Positions 24,435 to 35,581 of a stretch of DNA of 64,000 nt are shown here, one piece after another. The translations under genes were made by a program, and so were the position numbers. The notes beneath the pieces are model-generated. The model saw only the letters and a program-made list of their open reading frames with translations. It searched no databases and was not told the DNA's origin. Location of the stretch: positions 14,768,571 to 14,832,570 of the forward strand of contig NC_045138.2 of the NCBI RefSeq assembly GCF_008831285.2. Reading direction: 5' to 3'. Every line of letters starts with the position of its first letter. Within the stretch, counting starts at the first letter, position 1. Origin of the DNA: Nymphaea colorata. Lineage: Eukaryota; Streptophyta; Magnoliopsida; Nymphaeales; Nymphaeaceae.

Positions 24435-26014
24435 CACTTTAGAAATAACTTCGATCGTTGGAGAAGGTTGAAGAGCATAGTGATTCATTAGCTGAACGAT
24501 TAGGGTGTGATGTGAAGTTGTAGCCCTTAATTTAGAAGAAAATCAAAAGGCGTCAAGCAACAGACTTGGGCCAATCCATTCTTGAAACCCAACAAAAAAA
24601 AAGGTGGGGGGGGGGCCACAATGATCAGGTCCTTATTGGCATCATCCCCTTGTTGTAATCTTCAGGTAAGCAGCCTACCCCCAACTGGTACTTGGCCCCA
24701 AATAGATGCTACCAATATCTCAAGCCCATTCAATCATCATGACGCTTATCCAAACCAATTCGATTTATCATCAAGTCCCTTTATATCATTTTTCCATCAA
24801 TGGGCACTCAATCTATAACTAATTCCACGATTCTGTCAATTGATCCGACCTTTAACGAGTTTTGTTGCATTAGATCCGATCCGTTCACAACCTTATTTAT
24901 AACTATGGCTTCAAAATAATTGCATTTGGAAAGTTAAAAAGAAAAAATGAAATACTTGGTAAGATTATTGTTTTGACGACTGTAAATAGTTTAGATCCAG
25001 GTTCGACCCTGCCACATTCGGATCTGGACCCAAATTCAAACACGATTTTTAAATTTTGAATTTTAATAGAGTATCATAATAGAAAAACCATAAGACTTAT
25101 AATCCAAGAGGCGGGAAGGGGTCGGACTATAGATCCATGATTTTAAATCCCCCTCGATGTGTGTAGCCTCGGATCTCATATTTGAGGCCGTCAAACATAG
25201 AATTATTGTAGCCCCCCTATAATTCATTTTTTTAGAATTCCTTTCTTGTCATCATTCTGTTTAAAAAAGGGCCATGGGGGACCCACAAAATCATCATGGA
25301 GGCCATTGAACACCAGAAACATGGTTGTGGGGCATGTTGTGTCGATTGATATGGAAACAATGCCTTTCCATGTGGAGGGGATGGAGGTGTTGAGTTACTA
25401 TCAATCTATGTTCTCTTGTCACAAAATTTCATTTTCACAACCTTCTGAGTTGGTCGCGTCACTGCACTTACCATGCCTTTTTTCCTTTTCCTCCCTCTCT
25501 ACTATTTTAATGCCATGCATATTTAATAAAATGGATTCCTTTATCGAAAGCAAAATATAGTAAATAAATGAAAAGCGAAAAAAATTACATTATTAAATGT
25601 GAAAATATATTATATTTCAACCAACATATTATAGTGGGTGAGACTAAAGGTTTATAAAAAGATAGGTCTCTAGTTCGATTTTCATGGGTGTTGTGTTAAG
25701 ATGGTAAGACACAACATCTAATTTAAAGAGTGAACTGTTTTGACACTGGCTCTGGTGTAGCTCAAAACCCTCGAGGTAGGACAATGAAGATGTCTTTAAG
25801 CTTTATTTTGAGTGGCAGGATAGAACCTATCTGAGTGAGAGACTCAAAAATGTGAAAGAGATATTAAAAATTTCCATGCATCTCAATTTCAAAATTCTTT
25901 TTCACATTTAAAGATCTAAATTTAGTTCATAACCTTTGCTTATCCATACGGCTTAATGTTGGCCAATATGTATAGTCGCAAATTGACCTGTATCGACCTC
26001 TTTTTCATGTTTGA

Positions 26015-26016
<2 letters not shown>

Positions 26017-26057
<41 letters not shown>
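26017..26057. repeat. (AT)n microsatellite
   Basis: About 41 bp of alternating A and T with no interruption, in gene-free sequence. Confidence 0.95.
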
Positions 26058-26059
<2 letters not shown>

Positions 26060-29000
26060 GCATGTAATTTTCCCATTTCTAACTTGGCAAAGTTTGATTG
26101 GCTTTGAGTCGATATCGTCATTCCCTGGTCCATAAAATAGCACGTCTTCTAGTGTCATTTGTCATGTTATGCAATTGGATCGTAGCATCCTCGAAAAAGT
26201 AAATTTTCCATTCTTTGAAAAAAAAAATAAACACTATTTTCATCGAGCCATTTACTTTTGGTTGTGAGATTCTTCGGTTCACATTCCGTTGTCCCTTTCT
26301 TTCAGGCTTCACGTTAAACCAATTTGCTTTCATTTTTTTTTTTAAAAAAAGTATGAATATCTAGAAATTTCTACAAATAATTGCTAAGTCATGTTACAGG
26401 AGAACATACACATTCGAGCCCTGGAAAAGAAAATATATGTAAATGATCTCCTTTTTTTAATTTTCAAATTTTTATTGCAAGCAAGAATTAGGTTGGTCCT
26501 TACATTATGGCAAGAAGCGTGCACAAGAGGCATTGAACTCTTCACCTCTTGAAAGCCCTAGAGTCTTTCTAAGGAGGGAAAAAGAAGGAGAACAGCCAAA
26601 ATATTGGCCTGAATTTCGTATTCAGATTTGAAGATCCTTGAGAATTTTAGAGCTTTGGAATCGGATTCCGGGTGAACCCTAACTGCAGTTGATCTGAATT
26701 TGAAAAATCTGATTACCTGTAACCTAATCCAAATTTTGAAAGTTCAACGACCACCAAGTTCATCCAATTAGATGTATCTAGGAACGAACCGGATCTGATA
26801 CGAACTGGCAAAAAACATGCAAGTTAGCAGTAAAGTTGCAGTCAGATTGGACGACGATCCAGATATGAACCAAACCCGATTTCAAACGATGACCAAATCT
26901 GGCTGATCAAACTTGAAATCAATCCAATATGTACCCAAGTTCTGTTTTGACGATTCTAGTGTGAACTTAACTTTTTCCATGAGAATCAGAAAAAAAAAAA
27001 CATATATATTTATATTATATATGTATATATCACTACGTTTTTGTGCAAAAGTTTGATACGTTGTTGACCAACGTGATACTTTCAAAAATCACTTGCTGTA
27101 AAAAGAAAAAACCACATTCTTTTGGTAAAACCGACACAAACTATTCATCATTTTTCTTCGAAGTTTTATCCATGTTTTTCTATATATTGTGTGCTATATG
27201 CATGCCAAAATCAAATCTCCTTTAGATTTCCGGAAAAAGAGAGAGAGAGAGAGAGATTGTGAGATTTTCCCCGACAATGAGATTTTGGATCTTGAGAAGA
27301 ATCCATTTCATGATTAAATACTTGGATTTCACCAATGAATCTTATGATTAAGACCTAATGATGCTGATAAACTTTATAAACACAACACAGGACCGATGCC
27401 GCAATGATGGCAAGCATCTGCAAAAAGGAAAAGTTTCTCATGTGTCAATAGGAAAATAAATATTTTTCATTGGTCAGTGTGGGCGATTGCCCCATTGTGG
27501 ACTTTGCCAAGCAAATACTGGATGTACTTGTTTGACTAAAAATTGATTATTAATAATATTACTTACATAAGGTTCTTAGAATACGAGTTTCACAAGAATA
27601 CTGGAGATAGATGCAATTTTTTCATTATCGAATGCAAGTAATGAATGGAATGTGAAAATGCCCTGAGTTTCTCAAGAAGCACTGCAAAATTGCAAATGAT
27701 GACTGTCTCCATTTCCAGTTAGGCAAAAAAAAAGGGATTATTAAAGTGAAGGAATGGAATCACAGTAAAAGCTAGCATGGTAACCACAGTATGATTCCAA
27801 AGTGCATTTACTGGGAGTTGTGCATTCAACACATGATTGCCGGTCACTATGAGAAAAGGGAATTTTGGAATAACTAAGATATTATATTTGAAGTTCTCAT
27901 ATCCCAAGCTGAGAGACCACACATAATCATAAAAAACTGTGGCTTTCAGAAATGAAGGCCGAAGTGCACTGCTTTTTAAGTATTAAACAGGCATAAAACA
28001 TTGAATCTATGTTCACAGACAAAGGAAGAGTACATTTGCTTTACTGTTGAATTGTTTGTTTTTTAAAAATAATTAAAGATAATTCATCTGTCCATGATTA
28101 GGGGCTCCATTGCTTCATGAAATAATTTTTTTGGGGTGTTTTCTAAAAATAATTCAAGATGGTTCATCTGGAAATATATTTTTTAAAAGAAAACAATAAA
28201 AAAATCTTTTCTATTCTCATTTGATGTCCGTGATCATTGAGAAATATATTTTTTAATTTGATAAAAAAGAAATATATTTTTAAGTTCAGTGTTAGAAATT
28301 AAGGGAAATTGCCGTCTAAAACGCCACGAGTGCCAGCCACATGCTATAGGCCGATTCAGCTCCTTCAAGGCCGGCTCCAATCTTACGCCCACCCTGCTAC
28401 TATAGGGTGTTCAAGGTCTCACCTGCCGGATGAGGCGCTGCCTCGATGATTGAATTCAGGCGTTTATCAGGTTCGGTTGCTGACAGAGTGACTCGAACTC
28501 GCCAATTTTTAGAAATTCAGGAAAATCTCCTGAAAAATCCTAAAAATTGGTCCACAGCTAAAGCACGGAGTAGGGGATTGGAAGCCCCGGTTTGTAGCTG
28601 AAACCGATGATCAGGTGCAAAACGTGCCCCTTGTGAAGTTCGTTGTCGCCTGACGCTCCTGTCTCCAGAACGACGCCTCTGTTACGTAGCAGCAGCCTTC
28701 CCTGGATCGATTTATCACCAAATCGAAGACAAACAGCAATGAAAACACCAACAATCGATAGACAATCAAAACACGAACAGATCCATGTGGATAGTTCACC
28801 CGATTTCATGATTTACCCAATAATCTGACTAATATTCGGTTGCGGCCGCCATTGGCGGAGAAATTCCTCAGATCGCCGCTGATTTCCTCCTATTTCCGGC
28901 CAGCTCCTCTAGCTCCGTTAGATAGATTTGGCTCAAAATTGGTGGAGATATTTGTTAGAATGTGGCGGATGCAATCGATCAAAAGCCCTCTGGAATTTTC

Positions 29001-29064
29001 GGGCAGTCACCGGTAATTTGATCGGAATCAAGGACTGGTGGGTGGAAACTCTAAAACTGGACAT

Positions 29065-29150
29065 CGTCTGTTCTTCTGATCGAATCTTGTCCGATCCTTC
29101 GCCGATTCGTCTGTTCTTCTGATCAAATCTTGTCCGATCCTTCACCGATT
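29065..29150. repeat. Tandem duplication, 2 x 43 bp
   Basis: Two adjacent copies begin CGTCTGTTCTTCTGATC and differ at two positions. They lie inside the 28.3-29.7 kb candidate insertion. Confidence 0.85.
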
Positions 29151-29509
29151 CTTCTCAAAATTGGAGGACATGTTCGTGAGGGCTATGCGGATCTCCTGAT
29201 AGTGAAAGCCCCTTCCTAGCTCCGACCAATCGCCGGAATGTAGGACAGTTTCAGGGATCTGTCCGGCGATAGCCTGAATCAAGCCTGAACCGATTTCTTC
29301 CGCTCCTACTCTGCTCGATTCGTCCTCCAGCATATCAATCCTCATTCCCATCGACAGATAGGAGTCGAGGGAGGAAGAAGAGAAAGAGGGAGGAAGAAAG
29401 GAGGCGGAGGAAGAACGAGCGAGGGAGGAAGAAGGCGAGCCAGGTAACGATAAAAAAAAAAAAAATTGGAAAAAAATTTTCAGCTTTGAGGCGAAAAAAA
29501 AATTCCCGA

Positions 29510-29571
29510 AATATATTTCTGAAAATGGCTTTAACGGTCTAATATATTTCTGAAAATGACTTTAACGGTCA
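29510..29571. repeat. Tandem duplication, 2 x 31 bp
   Basis: AATATATTTCTGAAAATGGC plus TTTAACGGTC is repeated at a 31-bp period with one or two changes, near the right side of the candidate insertion. Confidence 0.8.
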
Positions 29572-31214
29572 CTTTTTCAGTTTTTCCTTCTCTTGCTTGA
29601 TGGGTCCTGGGGAGGAAATTTTTTTTAATTTTTTTTTTCCTCGTTGAACAGTGGATTTCCGGTGCATCACATAAGGTCGACCTTATGGAAATAACTTTCC
29701 TCAAATAAAAGAATGAGAAAATCTTTAGATTCCATTCTCATTTTGATGTGTTTGTGATAATTGAAAAATAAATTTTCAAAAAATTATTTCTTAGTTTGAT
29801 AATAAAGAAACATATTTTCATATTTACATAATCTTTAGATATAGTTTCTTAAATCACTAGTCTGGCCTCCCTCTATCTCTCTTATATATGGAAAATTGGC
29901 CCTGGAATCACTGCCAATGAACATCGGAACAAATGCAAGTAGCATCTCTACTGGAAACGACCTGAAAGTAGTTTTGTTTCATGCAAGTAGCAGGCCACGT
30001 TTATGCAGACTAGTGAAATAAATGGAAGAAGCATGACTAGAAGAGGATGATTGATCTAACACATAAACCACATACGAGGATCAGACAAGCAAAAGCGTAG
30101 ACGCCATTTCCATAACTCAGCAGCAATATGATGCCTTTCAAAAACCAGAAGCATACAACCAAATGATCGATCATCTGTTGCATCTGCTATTCAGGAGCAA
30201 ATCATGGCATATTTGTCATCAAAAAGATTTTAGTGGTTGTCATGTTTCTGCATACAAGGCATCTTAGGCAGCCGACGACCACAAACATTAGCATAAACAC
30301 ACGGATAAATAATAAACCATCTACCAAATTTGATAAATGATAATACGCAGTTTACATTTCTTGATCTCTGGTTTGAAAATTGCATATGAATCAAACCACG
30401 ACCAGCGATGCAATGAACGTGAAGATCAACTGCCAGTTATTTAACAACTATAATCTTAATAAATAATATAACATCAATTGTCAAAATAACATTTCTTAAT
30501 AAAAAAAATAACCATTACACAGACACTTTAATACTACTAGCACAGAGCAAGGCAGAAGGCTTGAGCAAGCCAATTACAAGAACAGGCTCCACTTTCACAC
30601 CATCTTCCTGCGTCTGATCAAAGAGCTGCATAGGCATAGCCTCTCTTCCTCTGGAAGACTTTATACATACCCTCCTTACACTCGGAATTAGGCATCATCA
30701 ATTGATAATATATGAGAATTTCACTAGGAAGTAGACAATACTAGATAAATCACATACATATTCTCATCAGTGATAGATAATTTACATAAGTGTTGACAAA
30801 AGCATCACCGTTAAATACATAGCCAAGTGTGAAGGTAGAGTATGCATAGAAGCATATACATATAGTGCGTCATGTACACATCCACCATAACGGAAACAAG
30901 CTCAACAAAATCACAATGACCACCACATGAATCGATTTGAAACATGTAAATGAATGTCAACCTTCAAAGAATCTTCATTTTCTTCAAGTGTGTTGACACA
31001 TGTCATCAAAAATTTGGTGATCGTATTTCTTCATGTAGGTGAACGACCCTCGAACACGACATAATACTTATGTCGGGGCTTCATCTTCGATTACCTATGA
31101 ACATAATCATAAACATCACATTTTAACAAACATTAAAGCGTGAAGAGCTTATATTCAAATACAATAACTAACAACAGTAAAACATAAACAAAACAAACAT
31201 ATGAATAATATTCA

Positions 31215-32667
31215 TCAACACAATAGTTTCTGCGTGTGATAAGTTACTACGCACCTACGAGTTTGAAAATCCATGAACATTTGAGATGTTATTGAAGTGC
31301 GCAGGTCATTATTGGATCCTCGATGAATACTTTGTGTCGCACTTTCAAGTTCGGTTACAAACGATGTACTCTCATTTGCATCGTCAGATGCACCTTCGTC
31401 AACATCAAACTGTTCTGCATGAGGATTATGATCTATAATGAAATTGTGTAGAACACACGTGGCTAACACAATCCCAACTTGTTTACGATAAGGAAATGAC
31501 ACTTGTGCTTTTAGTATAGGGAATCGTCCTTTTAATAAACCAAAAGCTCGTTCAACAGTTGTTCTTAATGATGAATGACGATGATTAAACAGTTCCTCTG
31601 CAGATGTAACACGTCGTGCCCCCGATGCATTAAATTCAGAGAGATGGTATCGATGACCTCGATATGGAGTTAGTAAACCATGTATGTTTGGATATTCTCC
31701 ATCACCAAGATAGTATTTCCCTACACAGTACAGTTATTATGAGTTCGACATTAAATAAATAGTAAGCTAACACCTACACAACAATCTATTAATTGTTTAT
31801 GAAAGAGTATTGACAACCTAACCTGTAGGTATGACAAAAGGATCGATCTCAGTGTCTAGTGCACTGTATAATACTCTTGAATTTGTTGCGTTGCCTTCCC
31901 AACCCGCCAAAACATAGTGGAATCGCATGTCGAATCCAACTACAGCAAAGACATTTTGTGAAAGAGTTCCATTTCTATTACGAAACCTCGATTCTTCTGA
32001 TGTACGTACCCAGACTGGTATGTGAATGCCATCTATAGCTCCTAAACAATCCTACGTACAGTGAAAAATATTAGTTGCACTGCATTTGTACAATATAATA
32101 TGTGATCATGAATTAGCTTACCTTAAAATATGGATAGAAACGAGGATTGAAGCGGATTTTGGATGGAGTGTCATCGTTCGGTCGGCTGATGTATTCCTTA
32201 CCCAATTGACATAGTGCTCGTAGAATGAGGTTGATGTACTTGCTAATTGTTTGACTTGAGTGTTGAAACGTGTTTCGGCATGCACGATTGCGCTCATTAT
32301 GGCCAACAGTAAGTAGAAAGATAGCAACTTGTTCTTTAATGCTGATTTCCCGAGCATCTTCTACTAAATTTTTCTCTTTCAAGATATTACATAGTGTAAT
32401 AAACGAGCTGCGATCCATGCGCAGTAAGTCCAAACAATTCTTTGGATGGCCGTTGATGATATTTTCAATAAATTGACTACCAACATTTCTATAAGGGTGA
32501 ACAATTCGCCTACGCCGATTAAGGAACCCAAAAAATATGATGACCAAGGCAAACATCACTTTCACCATAGCATGTTCTCTTTCTTCATCTGACGACATGA
32601 CTGTTGCACTGGGTAGCATAGAACTGGGTAACATAGACAAAAAGTAACTTTCATCATGTCTAATCAT
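31215..32667 (-). CDS. PIF/Harbinger DDE transposase (HARBI1-like nuclease)
   Basis: Three exons splice in frame on the minus strand: 32122-32667, 31823-32051 and 31215-31720, giving 426 aa, the usual length for plant PIF/Harbinger transposases. The N-terminal half shows FLNRRRRIVHPYRN, SFITLCNIL and EQVAIFLLTVGHNERNR, typical of HARBI1-like proteins. The DDE catalytic acids are all present: first Asp in DCLGAIDGIHIPVWV, second Asp in KYYLGDGEYPNIHGLLTPYR, Glu in TTVERAFGLLKGRFPIL. The C-terminal CVLHNFIIDHNP is also family-typical. No internal stop or frameshift was seen, so the gene may still be coding-competent. The start Met is a choice (MIRHDESYF); a short upstream exon cannot be excluded. 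The damaged Myb/SANT-like ORF1 lies just upstream on the same strand. Confidence 0.9.
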
Positions 32668-32840
32668 ACCATCTACGAATAAAACATTCTAATATGCAAA
32701 GGTGAAAGGAATTAACAGCCATAAAACAAACATATATGTATGAAATATAAAGCAATTTCAATAACATCTTTTCAATTGCATAGAAGTTAGAACAAACACA
32801 ACATTGAATTATAAAGATGTAGGAGAACATGTACTACTTA

Positions 32841-33440
32841 CTATTGATGATTGAGATTAAACAGCAACCAAGGCACCCGTTTATCAGGCTGAAGGTTGAG
32901 GAAGATGTGTGGCTTTTTTCCTTGCTCCATTAGCATCAGGGCTCTTAAGTGCATGTTCTTATCAATCTCTCCCAAGTTGAGCATTTCACGCAATATAACT
33001 GCACATTTGTTCCTTGTTTGTGTTGTAGATGTGTTTATCATTGTTCGAAAACTATCGGCTATGTCATGCAATAGTGTTCGATACTCCTCGTCATTCGTAC
33101 TTGATCTTGCTCTTTTCTTTGATGAATTCATGGTCCTACTTTCTGATGTAGTAGGACCTGAATCTTGTTGAATGTGTGTCGGTGATGATATAGGAGAATT
33201 ACTGTTCAACATTTGTGTGAAAGATACATTTTCATCAACATTTATCCCGAAATCAGGCTTATGGGTTATAGGGCTCATAGTCTTCAGTCATCATGTACGA
33301 AGTACAATTATAACTGTCACGACCTATGGTAGTTGACTGGCCATACACTTCATGTAACTCTTCATAGTGTTTTCATTTTTGCCCTCCTTTGAAGATTTAT
33401 AAGATATTCTAGTTGAGCATCAGTCCATATGAGTATCATT
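32841..33440 (-). pseudogene. Harbinger ORF1 (Myb/SANT-like DNA-binding partner), degraded N-terminus
   Basis: The open part (33278 to 32841, 145 aa) contains NSSKKRARSS, a polar linker and MLNLGEIDKNMHLRALMLME, the C-terminal pattern of Myb/SANT-like (L10-interacting MYB type) proteins encoded beside PIF/Harbinger transposases. Upstream, the SANT region survives only as fragments in different frames. WTDAQLEYLINLQ is near 33430, and EELHEVYGQSTTIGRD is near 33360; most of the domain between them is deleted, and the frame shifts again before the open part. This partner is normally needed for transposition, so the copy is probably not self-sufficient. Confidence 0.65.
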
Positions 33441-34739
33441 CATTGAGTTGCTTGAACCTTCCATAGCTACTACAATACAAAAGAAAAGAAAATAAGTAAT
33501 TGCAAACCCCAAAATAAAACAAAAAAAGAGCATAATATGGCCAAATAATTGGGTGAGGAATGAAGTGGGGATTAAACCCAGTACTCGTAATTATTGTACC
33601 ATTTTTCATATTCTTGCATGATCATATTTACATTCAAAGTGATGTCAACATGGTTTACAGTCTGCAACCAACATTGGGATGGCATTACTGTGTGATATGT
33701 AAGCACACATTGAAGACTGGATGAATAACTTCACAATTTATTAGCAAATGAAATTGGACATGTCAAAAATAGAGAAACAGCCATGTTTTTCTCAATAGAA
33801 ACAGCAGTATTCTTAGCACTAAAACAAATAATCAAAATGGAAAAAATTTCTAAACTAAGTACACTTCTTCGAAATGCTCCAACCAAGCTAAAATGACAAA
33901 AGTTTACTTACAAATTTGGAATGAAACGAGACTGAAATTTAGATTGTTTCCAAATTTGCTTTCTGCTAATCTGCTTTCACTTCGAACACCTACTTCATTT
34001 TATTTGATAATCATCATTTAGTAGATTGAAGATCTATCTTTAATGATAATCATCATTTAGCAAATACAGAGAGCTCAGACAAGGAGACTGATCCAGAATA
34101 TACAGCAGAAATAGCATGCCAGCCAATGTATTTGTTCAAAGATTTATCTTCAATCAAACTTCTTGTAATCAGGAAATGCTTGTTAAGGCTGATCTGCAGA
34201 ACAAGGGAAAACTGGACGTATTTTTCAACCAGCTTATTAGGAGTTGCATGACCATTCTCATTATTTATCCACTGCTTACAAATGATTTGCCATTATGGCC
34301 ATGTATCTCGTCTGCAGGTGAATAAGCAGAGGCCTTGGCCACATCGTTACTTGTTTATGCTAAAAATAGCCACTGAACAGAAACTAGCAGGTCATATACG
34401 GCATGTATTATCTTCTCCACCAGTGGGCAAATACGGATACCATTTTTCTCATACAATTGTGTCTGTTCTAGCTAAACCAACATGGCCAAGTCTTCCAATT
34501 TAAGAGCTGTTCAACACTTAAAATACAGAGAAAGAGAGAAAAGATTTTGGTAAAAAGACAACAAACCAGGTCCTAATTTGAAGCAGAAACAAATTCATCC
34601 TTCAGAAATTCAACAGATAATATCTTAATATGAAATACACATAATTTAACATTCTGCAGTTAAACAAATCAGACCCTAATATTAAAACACCACACCAATT
34701 CAACAACATATCAACATTTTAAGCCAAAAAAAAATCTGC

Positions 34740-35581
34740 AGCTAGAGAGAGAGAGAGTCTGCCGAACGTTTGCAGCAGCCATTGCAGAATAGATATATAC
34801 CGCTTGAACAGATATATACATATAGAGAGAGAGAGAGAGGACAAAAATATAAACCAGAGATACTACTTTTGAATGTTCGGTTTCATACCTGAATAGAAGC
34901 AAAGAGAGAATAATAGAAGTGAAAAAAAGGGGAATCGTGAGAGGCATACCTGAGTAAAGGAGCAGCCAAGAGGGATAAAACCAAATTTCCTGTTGAAGGT
35001 GGTGCCTGAAGGCCTGCAATTGATGACAACAGGTGAAGCTGTAGAAGAGAGAGTAAAGAGAGATGGGTTATCGAGAGAACGTGCATGTGAGAGAGCGAGA
35101 GAGAGAAGCATAGGGCTCACCTTAGGGCTGCAAGCGGGCGACGTCGGTAGGGCTTGGGTATCTGTGGGTGCGTGTGGGAGAGAGAGAGCCACAGGTGGAG
35201 CTGCAGAAGAGAGAGAATGAGACTGTGTGATTTTAAGAGCGGGATTGAGAGAGAGTGAGAGAAAGAGAGAGTGAGAGATAAGAGCGGCAGAGGGCTCACC
35301 GGCGGGCGGCTGGAGGACCACGGCCGTCAAGCGGAGGAGAGACGGTCTCTGTGACGGAGAGGGGACAGGGAATGGGGGAAGGAGGAAAACGCAGCAGCAG
35401 CAGGACGATGCACGAAAACTAAAAGTTGGGAGGAAGACGCGAGCGTGCCTTTCCGGAAATAAATTTCCGTTTCCAGCCTGAGTCTCAAAAATATCTGTGC
35501 GTCTGATGAAACGAAAAACTTTTACAAATTTGAAATTTTTTTCTTGGGCTACAGTATTTTTCCCGCCCATTAAACGAGCCC
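34740..35581. mobile_element. Right-hand end of the Harbinger element: GA-rich leader and terminal repeat
   Basis: On the minus strand the sequence begins GGGCTCGTTTAATGGGCGGG at 35581, flanked by TAG, in the style of PIF/Harbinger/Tourist termini. It runs into a pyrimidine-rich leader (read here as GAGAGA clusters, 34744-35400). Long minus-strand open frames there encode only Ser/Leu/His-rich low complexity and are not credible proteins. A possible left terminus, GGGCTCC after TAG at 28102, is weak. Ends are therefore provisional. Confidence 0.5.

Larger units (their letters stand above)
19433..28100. other. Gene-free region upstream of PRAF
   Basis: The first ~600 bp upstream of the PRAF start contain CT-rich, moderately GC-rich sequence, consistent with 5' UTR and promoter; no TATA box stood out. 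The remaining ~8 kb is AT-rich and holds small inverted-repeat elements, microsatellites and stretches dense in degenerate GATC-CAAAT words (20.99-21.45 kb, 24.83-25.05 kb, 26.6-26.9 kb). No open frame resembles a known protein. Confidence 0.7.
28310..29690. mobile_element. Candidate ~1.4-kb insertion with higher GC and exon-like structure
   Basis: A GC-richer block is bracketed by two related AT-rich stretches (28.19-28.30 kb and 29.71-29.82 kb, both containing ATTCTCATTT(T)GATGT and AGAAA(C)ATATTTT words), as if inserted into or carried between repeats. On the minus strand a pyrimidine-rich leader (~29440 down to 29352) precedes an open frame starting MGMRIDMLEDESSRVGAEEI at 29351. A second frame at 28809-28558 contains CFDCLSIVGVFIAVCLRFGD. 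I recognise no domain. It might be a gene-fragment-carrying transposon or a degraded element leader; boundaries and identity are uncertain. Confidence 0.4.

Noticed and set aside
25620-25760. tRNA-like words (TTCGATTTT, AGGTCTCTAGTTCGA)
   Set aside because: No cloverleaf can be folded around them, and the A-box and acceptor stem are missing.
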